Below, piece after piece: positions 32,907 through 42,847 of a DNA stretch of 63,413 nucleotides. The first letter of the stretch is position 1. The number at the start of each line of letters is the position of its first letter. The notes beneath the pieces were generated by a model. The model made no database searches. It saw only the letters and a list, made by a program, of their open reading frames with translations, and was not told the origin of the DNA. The DNA is from a virus. The stretch covers positions 1-63,413 of the IMG/VR virus record IMGVR_UViG_3300017767_000008; one strand, given 5' to 3'. Position numbers and translations under genes: made by a program.

Positions 32907-34757
32907 ATGAGCCGTCCATATCGAACCCCCGATACAGGAAAAAGAAGGCCAAAAAGAGGCTACATTCCTAGCAGCCAATATCCTCAACGTCGATATAGGA
33001 CATTCAAAAACAAGAACGGATCAAGGACGCTTTTCATTGGAACTTCATCATTGGTGATGAAAAGCAAGAAAGATGCAAACAAAAGAGCAGAAGCTCTGAG
33101 AAAGAATTACAATTTATTGGTTCGAACAATCAAAACGAAAAACGGGTGGCTCAATTTTGTTTCACCGAATAGGATGAGAATATACAACAGAACAATAATC
33201 CCATTCCAAAATTTCCAAGACGCAACATTCGGCATGGATACTCCAAGATTGGTCGATTGGTTAAGCAAACAACCAGAATATGTATCCGAATTATCTTGGC
33301 AAGAAAACCTTCGACGCATAGGCGGTGATGAAGCGCTCAACACGCTAGCACAACTACAAAACCCGGAAGGATTCATGGGCCGCATGAAGAAGCAGGTCGA
33401 AACAGAAAAGGCGATTGCTACAGGATGGAATCAAATGATGATTGACCAGGGATTCGCTAAAGAGGGAGAACTTTCAACAGAAACCGCAACTCAACTGAAA
33501 GAATCGGATACCGTTTTTGATATTCTCGGAATAAACGATGAAAAACCCGATCAACAATTAAACAATGATATTTTCAATCAATGGTTCGATGAAGGTTTAG
33601 AGCAGTTCCCTACGTCTTCACAAGAAAGGAAAAACAAGACAAAGGCGCTTGAAGATATTCTCGAAGATAGAATTGCTAGCGAACCTGCGACACAATCAAC
33701 TCCATTATCAAGGGAATTGTCCGATCAGTTCTCAAGTATTTTCAATGAGGCAATATGGGGCGAAGATGATACAATCACAAGACCAGACGGAACCGTTGTT
33801 ATGAAACCGATGTTGGAACAAGACATGAGCCCAACTTTAGGATTCTCACAACCTAGCATGGAATTCATATCGAAATCAGGCGGCTCAAGGGGGTTGTGGA
33901 CTTTTCAGCCCGTTGAAGCTGGAATGTGGGGTGATCCGGAAATGCAATTAGAAACACGAAGAGCATGGCTTGTTTCGGATTCTTTAGGAACGGTCATTCA
34001 AGCGTATCCCTATCAAGAAGGCGAAGGTGCTAGGGCTGAAGCGGACGCTTATGAAGCAATTAGGCAAGCATATATCTTTGCTACTGAAGCATCGGCATCC
34101 GAGCCGTACACAAGAGCCGGATACCAAAAACACGGCAGTTTATCTCCTGGCGTTGCCGTCATTGATGGAAAGGTGACAATTAACCAGTATGGAAAATGGT
34201 TGGGATGGGACGTGAATCATACAACAGATGATGGGCGACTTCAATCGGGCGACTATACTTTGTTTATTGACCAAGAAGTTTTAGATCAAGATGACCCACA
34301 AACAACTGCTGCAATGACACGAAATTGGATTTTACCAAAATGGCTCCCTACATCTGGAGGGATGCCGCCAAAAGACCCGATGAGGGATAGGTTGGAGGCA
34401 ATCATTGGTCAAGAAGGAATCACTTCTGCAGAGGTTCAAGCCGCGCAAGTTAGGGCAAAAGTCGCTACAGAACAAGGAGCAACCGCACAAGAAATTCTTG
34501 ATGCAATGAATCTCAATAGATACATCGTCAAGCAAAGAAGCGGACAACCAGTGACTAAATTCACACCTGATTACAAGTCTGCAATGAGAACCATGCAAGG
34601 ATTCACAGCTCAAGACGTTGGGGCTCAAACATTGTTTGTTTATCAAGCGCCATCATCTGCTAATGGATCCATCAAAGAAGAGCAGAGTAAATTGTATGCT
34701 GAACTCCAGTGGTCGCCTGACAGAAGAGAATGGCTTGTTAGTTATGCGGGGCAGTAA
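32907..34757 (+). CDS. NARV-module protein, 616 aa
   Basis: Residues about 25-87 form the VRT-type NARV module (YRTFKNKNGSRTLFIGTS, ANKRAEALRKNYNLLVRTIK, TKNGWLNFVSP). The remainder is a long, mainly helical region without known catalytic motifs. A C-terminal part (EYKSAM-like helix, then LFVYQAPSS and LQWSPDRREWLVSYAG) may be another diverged copy. It is the first gene of a transcription unit with its own late promoter. Confidence 0.75.
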   Translation: MSRPYRTPDTGKRRPKRGYIPSSQYPQRRYRTFKNKNGSRTLFIGTSSLVMKSKKDANKRAEALRKNYNLLVRTIKTKNGWLNFVSPNRMRIYNRTIIPFQNFQDATFGMDTPRLVDWLSKQPEYVSELSWQENLRRIGGDEALNTLAQLQNPEGFMGRMKKQVETEKAIATGWNQMMIDQGFAKEGELSTETATQLKESDTVFDILGINDEKPDQQLNNDIFNQWFDEGLEQFPTSSQERKNKTKALEDILEDRIASEPATQSTPLSRELSDQFSSIFNEAIWGEDDTITRPDGTVVMKPMLEQDMSPTLGFSQPSMEFISKSGGSRGLWTFQPVEAGMWGDPEMQLETRRAWLVSDSLGTVIQAYPYQEGEGARAEADAYEAIRQAYIFATEASASEPYTRAGYQKHGSLSPGVAVIDGKVTINQYGKWLGWDVNHTTDDGRLQSGDYTLFIDQEVLDQDDPQTTAAMTRNWILPKWLPTSGGMPPKDPMRDRLEAIIGQEGITSAEVQAAQVRAKVATEQGATAQEILDAMNLNRYIVKQRSGQPVTKFTPDYKSAMRTMQGFTAQDVGAQTLFVYQAPSSANGSIKEEQSKLYAELQWSPDRREWLVSYAGQ

Positions 34758-34759
34758 TT

Positions 34760-35347
34760 ATGACAACAGCAACAGAAGGAATACTTGACCCACAATGGGA
34801 GCCGATGGTCGGATTATTTTTGACCGTACTTTACATCGTTTTAATTAGAGCCAGGTACGATTCTAAGAATTATGGAAAAGGGGCTTTTGGAATATTCGAA
34901 AACCCGCTTATTTTCGCCGCTTTGGTGATTGTTCCATTTATGACTCACTTTTGGCACATTCTTTTCGGAGAAGGGAGCATTGCAGAATATGGAGGCTCAA
35001 CCTTTTTCTCGATTTTTTCAATCGACATTTCTGATTGGATTGTATGGGGCGGCTGGAATCCTTCAGAGGGGCTTGGAATAGACGGCGCTTTAATCAACAC
35101 TTACGAATTCACAACTACTGCATACATGGTTTTGGCCTATTCCTTGATTCACTTGTATTACAAAGATTCGAGATGGCTTGTTGATCCAACTTCGGGATTC
35201 TTTGATAGCAACTGGCCCGGACTTATTTTCATCGGCTCTATTTTCCTTGTATATTCGGGAATATTCAGTTGGAATGCAAACCAAATGCTAGTTGCAGATT
35301 TCTTTTATTGTTTCAATGCTTTTAGAATAATGTTGAGGATTTGGTGA
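34760..35347 (+). CDS. Multi-span membrane protein, 195 aa
   Basis: Four to five hydrophobic segments are visible (VGLFLTVLYIVLIRAR, LIFAALVIVPFMTHFWHILF, TTAYMVLAYSLIHLYY, GLIFIGSIFLVYSGIFSW). An aromatic-rich loop lies between the second and third. No family is recognised. It starts 3 bp after the previous stop and is followed by a NARV-only protein, so membrane and NARV proteins are co-expressed here. Confidence 0.72.
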   Translation: MTTATEGILDPQWEPMVGLFLTVLYIVLIRARYDSKNYGKGAFGIFENPLIFAALVIVPFMTHFWHILFGEGSIAEYGGSTFFSIFSIDISDWIVWGGWNPSEGLGIDGALINTYEFTTTAYMVLAYSLIHLYYKDSRWLVDPTSGFFDSNWPGLIFIGSIFLVYSGIFSWNANQMLVADFFYCFNAFRIMLRIW

Positions 35348-35351
35348 TTAA

Positions 35352-35792
35352 ATGGTTGCGTGGGCTCGAATGTTAGATGGAAAGCGATATGTCCTTTCGG
35401 ATCATTCACTTGGAAAGATGGATGCACAAAGAATACAAAAAAGGCATAAGCAACTTGGGCTAAATGCCCAAGTTATACGTCATGCTAATGGAAAGTATGC
35501 CGTTTATCGAAGATGCGGTTCTATAATGAATCGAGCAAATCCTCGAAAAAGGAAAAAGCAAATCCACGTCAACCAATTTATGATTCGAAGCAATCTAAAA
35601 GTTCCAGTTGCGGAGCGAAGGCCACCTATCACAATACAAACGAGCAGAGGCAGCATTAGGGCAACCAATGTGACAATGCTTGGAGATTCGAAGGTGAAAT
35701 ACACACCAGACCAAAAATTGTCTTGTGGAGCTTCAGTGTATATTGAAACAGACGATCCAATTGAACTCGATGATTGTGCTAAAATGGAGTGA
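35352..35792 (+). CDS. Small NARV-module protein, 146 aa
   Basis: Residues about 6-54 are almost a stand-alone NARV module (RMLDGKRYVLSDHS, AQRIQKRHKQLGLNAQVIRH, GKYAVYRRCGS). The remaining 90 residues are basic (RKRKKQIHVNQFM) and then beta-rich. It is the shortest protein carrying the module. The small size suggests the module can act as an independent adaptor. Confidence 0.72.
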   Translation: MVAWARMLDGKRYVLSDHSLGKMDAQRIQKRHKQLGLNAQVIRHANGKYAVYRRCGSIMNRANPRKRKKQIHVNQFMIRSNLKVPVAERRPPITIQTSRGSIRATNVTMLGDSKVKYTPDQKLSCGASVYIETDDPIELDDCAKME

Positions 35793-35796
35793 TAAA

Positions 35797-35934
35797 ATGA
35801 CTGCTTACGATGAAATGACCTTAGAGGAACTGATTTCTTGGAAATCACACTATCTAAATGAAATAGCAGAAATTGATGCAAATATCGAACCTAAATTGAT
35901 AAAAATAGATTTAGAGGTGATTCCACTTGAATGA
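35797..35934 (+). CDS. Small acidic helical protein, 45 aa
   Basis: ATG 35797 (MTAYDEMTLEELISWKSHYL) begins a helical, acidic protein ending KIDLEVIPLE. It starts 4 bp after the previous stop and its end overlaps the next gene's TTG start by 8 bp. A longer frame from 35725 lies inside the previous gene. Support is from position. Confidence 0.55.
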   Translation: MTAYDEMTLEELISWKSHYLNEIAEIDANIEPKLIKIDLEVIPLE

Positions 35935-38014
35935 AGAAGATGCAAACGCACTTAAGAAGATAACCGGGGCAACTACCGCAGACAACAGAGAATTGTCTAA
36001 AGTTCTGGAATCAATGCTAACAAGAGGCAACAAAGCAGATCGTTTAGTTGCCGAAGGCGCTGCGGTCGAAATGCGAAGAGATAGTCCGCCGAACGTGATT
36101 GCACGAAAAATGCTAGACGGTTCAATCGAATCGCCAAGACGATACAACAAGAGAGTCCGAGTGCATGGAGAAAGCGTCGATGTACCAAATCTTGACGGTA
36201 TCATCATTGATTCATCGGGCAAACCTGGAGATTTTTACATGAGAAGGGTCGGACCGAACGCTGGCAAAGTGTACCGAGAAAGAGGGGGTCCTTCAGATAT
36301 GTCAATCACAATCGACCAAGAAAAGTCCGGTTTGATGCCCGATTTCGCCTTTTACCAATTTCAAGCTATGGAACGATTGCTAAACGCTCGAAAGCGGGGA
36401 GCCGCCCAGCAATCAATTAGGCATAGCGACGTGTATGAAGTGTATGCCAACCGTTTCATACCGAAAGAAAACATCGAACAAATGAAAATGAGGGTCGCAA
36501 TGCTTGAACGGGCTCAACAAATGAGCCTAAACGAAGCAATGGATTTCATGCGAAATATTGCCAATGAAAATGTGATGTATAACGAAGAAACTCAAGAAGT
36601 TAGATTGCCCTTCGAAATGCAAGTCAAACTACAAGAGGCAAACAGAATTCTAGGTCAAGAAGCAACTAAACAAGGAATGACCGTAAATCAATTTTTGAAC
36701 CGGGGAACCGGTCCAAGACCAGGGCGGACTTACATGAGAGAAGAAGACGCATGGGAACGCTGGAATTCTTCAGGGCAACGTGATGACGACATGGCTGGAA
36801 TGACCGACCCCGAATCCGAACGTTCAAGTGATATTCTGGATCGCTATCTCTATGATGACAGCCCCGATATGTTAAGCAAAGAAGAGATGGACGTGCTAAT
36901 CTCAAGAAACGGATATTATGAAATGAATGATTCTGAAAAGGCCGATGCAATCCTCAGCATCGTCGCAGATCGCAATAAATCAGCAATTGTAAAACGCCGT
37001 AAAAGCGGTGTTGAAATGATGATTGAGCGCAAAGAAAAGGAAATTGAACGCAAACGGTACGAATATGCGACCGATTGGGCGATACGTTTCATGGAAGATT
37101 GGGATAAAGAGATGAAAAAAGCGATTGAAGAAAACCCGGACTTCTCAGCACGCGAATCGGGTCTATCTCAAGACGGAGATTATTCGGAAATAGGCTCTGT
37201 AAAAGGGTATGAATGGGTTCCCGAAACAGGAACTTTAGAGATTTTTTTTGAAGATTCCAGGGGCAAAGAACTGCCGACTGAAAAAATCCCATTTGAGAAA
37301 TTGTTCGATGCTCCAGAAGAAGCCCTTCAGTGGGAGGTACAAGCAGTTATCGGGCGAAAGGTGCCGAAAAAAATGCGATACACCGACAACAATATGGAAT
37401 ATACGCTCACAGGAATAGATCAAGACAAAGTATTCAACCAAACTCTTGAGTATTCTTTGACTGATCCAAGCATAAAGACGCTTGACGATATGAGGATGGA
37501 ACCTGATACAATGATTGAGGTTGAACCAAGAGATTTATTGAACCAAGAAGGCGACACTTTTGACAAATTCTATTACAGGAAATTGCCAATAGTTCCATCG
37601 GGAACAAACTGCAATAACTGTCCGTCAAACGAATGCCGAAATTGCCCTAACAAGTACATTCCATTTTTGCCGAAGCCATTGCCTCCAGCAACAAGTCAAA
37701 TTTTCAACCGTAAGATTAACGATTATACATGGAACGCTGCAGCAAGAAGGCTTGATACTATGTCTTTGCCTCCAACATACGTTCGGACAGTCAATACAAG
37801 CAAAGGAAAGAGAACATTTGTAAATTACGGCACAGCCTGGTCGAGCAAAGAAGAAGCAATCAGAGCCGCTAACACACTTAGGCAAAAAGACATTAACGGG
37901 CAGAAAAGATACGGCGGTGAAAGAAGCGTTTATGTTCGAACAATCCCAACTAAATTCAAGAACGTCACGGTTTATCGAAACTTTGTAGCTTGGCGTAGGG
38001 GTGAACAAAAATGA
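35927..38014 (+). CDS. Large protein with Cys cluster and C-terminal NARV module, 695 aa
   Basis: TTG 35927 follows GAGGTG by 7 bp. Long helical regions cover residues 1-540 (Met, Arg and Glu rich), with IERKEKEIERKRYEYATDW as a probable coiled coil. Residues about 560-590 hold a CNNCPSNECRNCP cluster, likely a metal knuckle. The C-terminus (about 613-690) is a NARV module of the VRT type (PPTYVRTVNTSKGKRTFVNY, SSKEEAIRAANTLRQK, VYVRTIPTK, VAWRRG). The N-terminal region (VPNLDGIIIDSSGKPGDFYM) is unrecognised. The gene overlaps the metallopeptidase gene by 4 bp. Confidence 0.75.
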   Translation: MNEEDANALKKITGATTADNRELSKVLESMLTRGNKADRLVAEGAAVEMRRDSPPNVIARKMLDGSIESPRRYNKRVRVHGESVDVPNLDGIIIDSSGKPGDFYMRRVGPNAGKVYRERGGPSDMSITIDQEKSGLMPDFAFYQFQAMERLLNARKRGAAQQSIRHSDVYEVYANRFIPKENIEQMKMRVAMLERAQQMSLNEAMDFMRNIANENVMYNEETQEVRLPFEMQVKLQEANRILGQEATKQGMTVNQFLNRGTGPRPGRTYMREEDAWERWNSSGQRDDDMAGMTDPESERSSDILDRYLYDDSPDMLSKEEMDVLISRNGYYEMNDSEKADAILSIVADRNKSAIVKRRKSGVEMMIERKEKEIERKRYEYATDWAIRFMEDWDKEMKKAIEENPDFSARESGLSQDGDYSEIGSVKGYEWVPETGTLEIFFEDSRGKELPTEKIPFEKLFDAPEEALQWEVQAVIGRKVPKKMRYTDNNMEYTLTGIDQDKVFNQTLEYSLTDPSIKTLDDMRMEPDTMIEVEPRDLLNQEGDTFDKFYYRKLPIVPSGTNCNNCPSNECRNCPNKYIPFLPKPLPPATSQIFNRKINDYTWNAAARRLDTMSLPPTYVRTVNTSKGKRTFVNYGTAWSSKEEAIRAANTLRQKDINGQKRYGGERSVYVRTIPTKFKNVTVYRNFVAWRRGEQK

Positions 38015-40350
38015 AAAAAGTTAGGATCCCCGTGAAAGATTCAACCAATATGAATCAAAAAGACCTTGCTCAAGGGAAAAAGGTCATCGGTGGGATTATG
38101 AAAGACCATTTTTCAGCAAATGAAATTAAAGATTTTGAGAAAAACGGAATCACTATGGAAATTAAGAAATTGCCTCCAGATATTGCCGGACAATCTCAAG
38201 GCAATAAAATATATTTCGACCCCGATACGATCAAGAGAGCAGACGGGGTGACTGAAGACGTTGTTGTGCATGAATTGGTTCACGCATACAATCGCTTCAG
38301 GGAGGTGAATAATCCAAAAACGTTTATTCGAAAGGAATCCTCTTCACCAAAACCACAAGATATTCAAAACGATATTGAAATTGAAGAAGCCGTGACTGAG
38401 GCCATAACAACATCACGCTTGGCTAAGTTCGATGAATCACAAGGAGAAACATTCGCTCTTGAAAGGGGCGCTCTAAACAAGCGATATAGTGCATCATTAG
38501 CTCAAAGACAGAAGAAATTACAAGAGGCGATTCGAACTGGTGCAAAACCCGATCCCAATTATGAACCTTTCAAGAATATGCCGGAGCCGATGACAAGAGA
38601 AGAAGCAGAAAGACTCGGAGTTATGCACTCTGAAATCGTCCGTGAAAAGTATGACAAAGAACGCCAATTAAATCAAACCATAGAAAACAAAGTAAAGGAC
38701 ATTTGGGAAAAGCCAAACTGGACGAGAAAACGACTTACGACTAAGGAGAAGCAGAAGATTTTGAACGAATCATGGCAAGAGGTCTATGGGATTGATGCAC
38801 CAGGTTATGAATTAGACGTGAACAGAACAGGCGGTCCTTTGGGGAATGATCCAAACAGGTACGAACTCAAACGATATGATGAATCCATGTTAGAAGCAGA
38901 TTTAGACACCGACCCCGTTTCAGGCGCTCAATCAAACCGAAGATACAAAGTTGGAGGAAAGGTTAGAAATTTTCCTTTAGCAGCAATCGGGTATGACAAA
39001 GATAATTTGGAAATTTACGCTGACGAATTGAGGGAGAAAGGATTCTGGGTTCGACGTGTAGCCATAAATTACGACTCAACTACTGCAGCCCGAAGATGGG
39101 CTTTGTTTGTTCATCCTAAAAATGAAGTCGCAGACCCTTCGACCGGAGCAGGGCGAATTGCACAACAACTGGCAATCGAGTATGAAAATGACCCAATGCA
39201 CCCTCAATTTGGCGCAAGAGTCAGAAGTGCATTGAAGAGCTTCATAGCACCGTCGCAAGAAAGCCTTGTATTGGATTCAATGGATCCTAGATGGCGAGAC
39301 CAATTTGGCGAAGGACCGATTGCCTCAAATGTGCGCCTCTTCAACAAGGAAAAAAACCCATTTCACGAAACAGGAAAACCCTCATTTGTATTCAACCCAA
39401 GAAATGATCCTTTAGTCACATGGGGCGAAGGCAAAAACAAGTATGTCAGCCAAGATGACCCCGATTTCAGAAATTGGCTAATTGATTTCAATGGACCAAT
39501 TGGAGATGATTTTGCACAACTTACATTCACTGAAAAATTGAATATCTTAGCGCAATACAGACTAAACACATTTGATTTCGCACCGGAAAGATGGAACAAC
39601 AAAAAAGGCAACAAACCGCGAAGATACAATAGGGGAAATTATCGCTTAAACGCAATACCAACTGATAGGGGCGCACTTCTCGAACAAATGATGGATGGCG
39701 ACCCAACTAACCGACTCGATGAAAGAGCCGGTCAGGTCTATGGCTTAGAAGACGCATACGTTCTCCGGCATCAATTTATGAATCGAGGGCGTATTGAAGA
39801 AATCACCGTAGGTATATATCAAACGCAACAAGACGCTATCAATTATGCAAATGCAAACCCGTTAGCCGAAGGAGCCTATGAGATACATGAAGTGCCATCA
39901 GAAACCGTCCTTGAATTTTACAGAGCATGGCCTTATTACTTCAAAAGAGGGGATGAGCATTGGATCAAAACGGGAATCGAAGGAGAAGATATTGTTTTTG
40001 AAAGCATAGGATTCACTGAGGCAGGTTCGCCAACAAAATTCACCCGCCCCTGGACTGAGGAATCATGGGAGATGGATGAAACCTATGCTGGCAACCGTCT
40101 TATTGATCGAGTCAACACCGGACCAATTGAAGCTCTAAACCAACAATCGACAATTGACCAAAGGCCAAACATAACAAATCAACTATTCTTTCGAAAAATT
40201 TCCGGAAAGACATATCGAGGAATTGGAGGCACGCTTTCAAAACCCCATGCAAGATATGTTGCGCAGAACATGAGAAATGCTGGATTTAATGCCAGGGTTA
40301 TTCCCTCTGCAAAGGGTCATCGGGTTTATTTGAGGCGTAGGAATGTCTAA
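38011..40350 (+). CDS. HExxH metallopeptidase-like protein with two NARV modules, 779 aa
   Basis: VVVHELVHAYNRF at residues 84-96 is a zincin motif (H87, E88, H91). EEAVTEAITTSR about 35 residues later could supply the third metal ligand. The preceding 80 residues and Asp-rich segment (KIYFDPDTIKRADGVTED) are typical of small gluzincin-like domains. Copy 1 of the NARV module is at about 308-372 (RRYKVGGKVRNFPLAAIG, ADELREKGFWVRRVAI, WALFVHPKNE). Copy 2 is at the very C-terminus (KISGKTYRGIGGTLSKP, NMRNAGFNARVIPSAKG, VYLRRRNV). Likely roles are processing of element proteins during assembly or host cell lysis; both are inferred. It is the only protein with two clear copies. Confidence 0.75.
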   Translation: MKKVRIPVKDSTNMNQKDLAQGKKVIGGIMKDHFSANEIKDFEKNGITMEIKKLPPDIAGQSQGNKIYFDPDTIKRADGVTEDVVVHELVHAYNRFREVNNPKTFIRKESSSPKPQDIQNDIEIEEAVTEAITTSRLAKFDESQGETFALERGALNKRYSASLAQRQKKLQEAIRTGAKPDPNYEPFKNMPEPMTREEAERLGVMHSEIVREKYDKERQLNQTIENKVKDIWEKPNWTRKRLTTKEKQKILNESWQEVYGIDAPGYELDVNRTGGPLGNDPNRYELKRYDESMLEADLDTDPVSGAQSNRRYKVGGKVRNFPLAAIGYDKDNLEIYADELREKGFWVRRVAINYDSTTAARRWALFVHPKNEVADPSTGAGRIAQQLAIEYENDPMHPQFGARVRSALKSFIAPSQESLVLDSMDPRWRDQFGEGPIASNVRLFNKEKNPFHETGKPSFVFNPRNDPLVTWGEGKNKYVSQDDPDFRNWLIDFNGPIGDDFAQLTFTEKLNILAQYRLNTFDFAPERWNNKKGNKPRRYNRGNYRLNAIPTDRGALLEQMMDGDPTNRLDERAGQVYGLEDAYVLRHQFMNRGRIEEITVGIYQTQQDAINYANANPLAEGAYEIHEVPSETVLEFYRAWPYYFKRGDEHWIKTGIEGEDIVFESIGFTEAGSPTKFTRPWTEESWEMDETYAGNRLIDRVNTGPIEALNQQSTIDQRPNITNQLFFRKISGKTYRGIGGTLSKPHARYVAQNMRNAGFNARVIPSAKGHRVYLRRRNV

Positions 40351-42847
40351 CAAAAGAACAGTATATCCTTCGAGTCAAAACCGAGGAACCAAAACCCGAA
40401 ATGAAATGAGAAGGCTATATCAAGAGCAGTATGGGGGAAGGTCAGCGGCATTTAGAGAAGCAGTGACTCCAATGTGGTTACAGAAACATACGCAAGCAGA
40501 AATAGATGCTGAAATTTTGAAAAGAGAAGCGCTTTGGATCCAGCAAGCAGCACCAGAACAAGTAAATGCACTTTCAAGAATGGTTGTAGGAAATCAAAAA
40601 CGTCTTTCTAAGCGAGTGTCAAAGCCAAGATTTGCAGGTCATCCAAGATACCGTCCGAGTGATGAAGACGTAAGATCCTCGAAACATAAGCGAAGGCCGA
40701 CGATTAGAAGAATCAAAGGTTCAAATTGGCGGCTCGCTGGAACTGCACACGCAGCAAACACATACGCGGAGCAACTAGCAATATCTCAAACTCTAGCGAA
40801 ATCAATCCGCCAAGTTGGGGCAAAAGCGAGAGTCATAAAATGGAAAGACCAAGTTGGAGTGTATTTCCAGCCTCGAAGCGACCCAATAGAAAAAATATGG
40901 GGCAATTCAAGCATAGGTCGCGATTTGAAAACAGATAAGCCAGCCTCTTACATCTGGGAACCTGCCGTTTATGGAAGATTCAAACCTCACATGATGTATA
41001 ACCCAAAAACAGGCGAAGGAGTCTTTGCTCAGAAAGAAGAAGATCACATAAGAATGTCAAAACAAGGATGGGTTCACAAGAGCGCTTCTAACACTGCTTA
41101 TCAAAGAGATATGAGCGTCGATTGTTCAGGTATGAACTGCCCTTATCCAGTACTTTATGCAAAAAACGCACTAGCAGAAATGGAACCAGGAGATACGCTC
41201 ACTTTAGTTGCTACAGACTGGGAGGCAGAATATGACGTGCCAATGTTAGCATCAAGATACGGGCATAACCTACAAAGCATCAACAAAAACGAAGCAACAG
41301 GAGAAATAACATTCACGATCACCAAAGGAGATAGGGCCTATGACCGAAAAATGCCTACGCCCGAAGAAGTGTTTTCACCCGGAGCAATTGATTTTCCAAA
41401 CGCTAGAAGGCCAATGAATGCTCAAAGAAAGTTGCTTGTTCTTCGAGAGCCTGGAGAAATGGCTCAATATCAGCAGTATGGAATGACAAATGGAATTTCT
41501 ATGGGCTGGGTCACAAGAGCTGAAGCGGCTCAACTTTTAGCAGAAAGGGGCATTTATCCTAGCAATTCGGAGTTCGATAGAGCATTCAAAGATGAATTGG
41601 CACAAAACCAAACAGTATCAGGACTAAAGCAAGCAGAACAAAGAGCAAAGGAAAGAGAACTTTGGGCCGACTCTCTGAAAGTTATGCGTGAGGCAAAAGG
41701 GAGTCCGGATGAAGCATTGATTCGAAGGGATGCATCATTAGATGATTATTCATGGAGCGTTTTAGACCTTGATGGTTTGGCCGATGGCACCAAGAAAGCC
41801 GGGTCGCAACTGTACTGTTTGTATGACAAAGTAAGTGCGATTGGGGTTGGTGGTGTTGGTCCACAATTAGAAGGAATGGATCTTTACAATGCATACAGAG
41901 AATTCCTAATTGAAGATGGATTTAGCGAGGATGAAATTGCAGATTTCTTGAGGGATACTGCAGAATTTGAACTCAAAGATTTATTTCATTGTTCTGATAC
42001 CGCCCAAGAATTAGATGAAAACGCAAGAAAAAGCATAGTTGATATGCAGAGAATCACCGGATATAGGGATGGAAAAGAACTCGGAGAATGGAATGAAATG
42101 AAGCCATTGAAAACAAAGTTATTCCTCAAAGACCCGCGAGAAATAGATTGGAGCAATGAGGGAACTGCTAAGGCTGCAAGAAAGATTCTTTGGAATGCGG
42201 AATTCGGCGGTTTTCGAGAGTTGTCAGATATGAAGGGTTCAACCGCGATAAGTCTTGCAGATGTGGCCTTAGAGCGAGCCTTAGACCAATATGAAAAGCA
42301 GAGAATCGGAGTCGGTACGACAAGCGGACGTAGCGATCAAGCGCCACGCCCCCAAGCTTCATCTGAAGAAGCGAGAAAAGCAAATCTCAAGTCAAAAATT
42401 GACGGAAGAAAATTCAGAAGCAGAACCGGATTGAACATAACGGAACGGTCTTTCGAAGATAACATCTTTGATGAAAAAAAATACAATAAAGTCAATTTAG
42501 ATTTCAAGGATAAAATTGTCAGAAAAGAATGGAATGAGCAACCAATCCCATCACAATACTTCGGCACTAACAGAATCGGCTGGAAAAATAGTCGAAGAGG
42601 AAAAGAGGAAATGGTGAGGTATCTTTGGTATCGCAATAAAAACAACTTGGGGCCAGCATCAACCAGTGAAATTTTGCAGCATCTCAATTCAAGATACAAC
42701 GGGAATTACACTGCGAATCAAATATCAAATTTCTTAGGAAAAGATGTGCGTTTCGAGAAAAAAGGATACCTGGAAACTAACGATAGAGGCTTCCGAGTTA
42801 GAGAAGAGTCTTGGGATTTGAACTACGATTTGAAGGTGAAACAATGA
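40343..42847 (+). CDS. NARV-module protein with embedded TusA domain and C-terminal winged helix, 834 aa
   Basis: Residues 122-178 are a NARV module (IRRIKGSNWRLAGTAHAA, LAKSIRQVGAKARVIKWK, VGVYFQPR). Residues 257-328 read MSVDCSGMNCPYPVLYAK, then MEPGDTLTLVATDWEAEYDV and the following strand. This is a TusA/SirA-type sulfur-carrier fold with the conserved CPxP motif (C266-P-Y-P). TusA proteins relay persulfide sulfur, for example in tRNA thiolation. A copy inside an 834-residue virus-like protein is unusual. The C-terminus (EEMVRYLWYRNKNNLGPAST, then EILQHLNSRYNGNYTANQIS) looks like a winged helix. The intervening region is not recognised. It overlaps the helicase gene by 4 bp. Confidence 0.78.
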   Translation: MSNKRTVYPSSQNRGTKTRNEMRRLYQEQYGGRSAAFREAVTPMWLQKHTQAEIDAEILKREALWIQQAAPEQVNALSRMVVGNQKRLSKRVSKPRFAGHPRYRPSDEDVRSSKHKRRPTIRRIKGSNWRLAGTAHAANTYAEQLAISQTLAKSIRQVGAKARVIKWKDQVGVYFQPRSDPIEKIWGNSSIGRDLKTDKPASYIWEPAVYGRFKPHMMYNPKTGEGVFAQKEEDHIRMSKQGWVHKSASNTAYQRDMSVDCSGMNCPYPVLYAKNALAEMEPGDTLTLVATDWEAEYDVPMLASRYGHNLQSINKNEATGEITFTITKGDRAYDRKMPTPEEVFSPGAIDFPNARRPMNAQRKLLVLREPGEMAQYQQYGMTNGISMGWVTRAEAAQLLAERGIYPSNSEFDRAFKDELAQNQTVSGLKQAEQRAKERELWADSLKVMREAKGSPDEALIRRDASLDDYSWSVLDLDGLADGTKKAGSQLYCLYDKVSAIGVGGVGPQLEGMDLYNAYREFLIEDGFSEDEIADFLRDTAEFELKDLFHCSDTAQELDENARKSIVDMQRITGYRDGKELGEWNEMKPLKTKLFLKDPREIDWSNEGTAKAARKILWNAEFGGFRELSDMKGSTAISLADVALERALDQYEKQRIGVGTTSGRSDQAPRPQASSEEARKANLKSKIDGRKFRSRTGLNITERSFEDNIFDEKKYNKVNLDFKDKIVRKEWNEQPIPSQYFGTNRIGWKNSRRGKEEMVRYLWYRNKNNLGPASTSEILQHLNSRYNGNYTANQISNFLGKDVRFEKKGYLETNDRGFRVREESWDLNYDLKVKQ

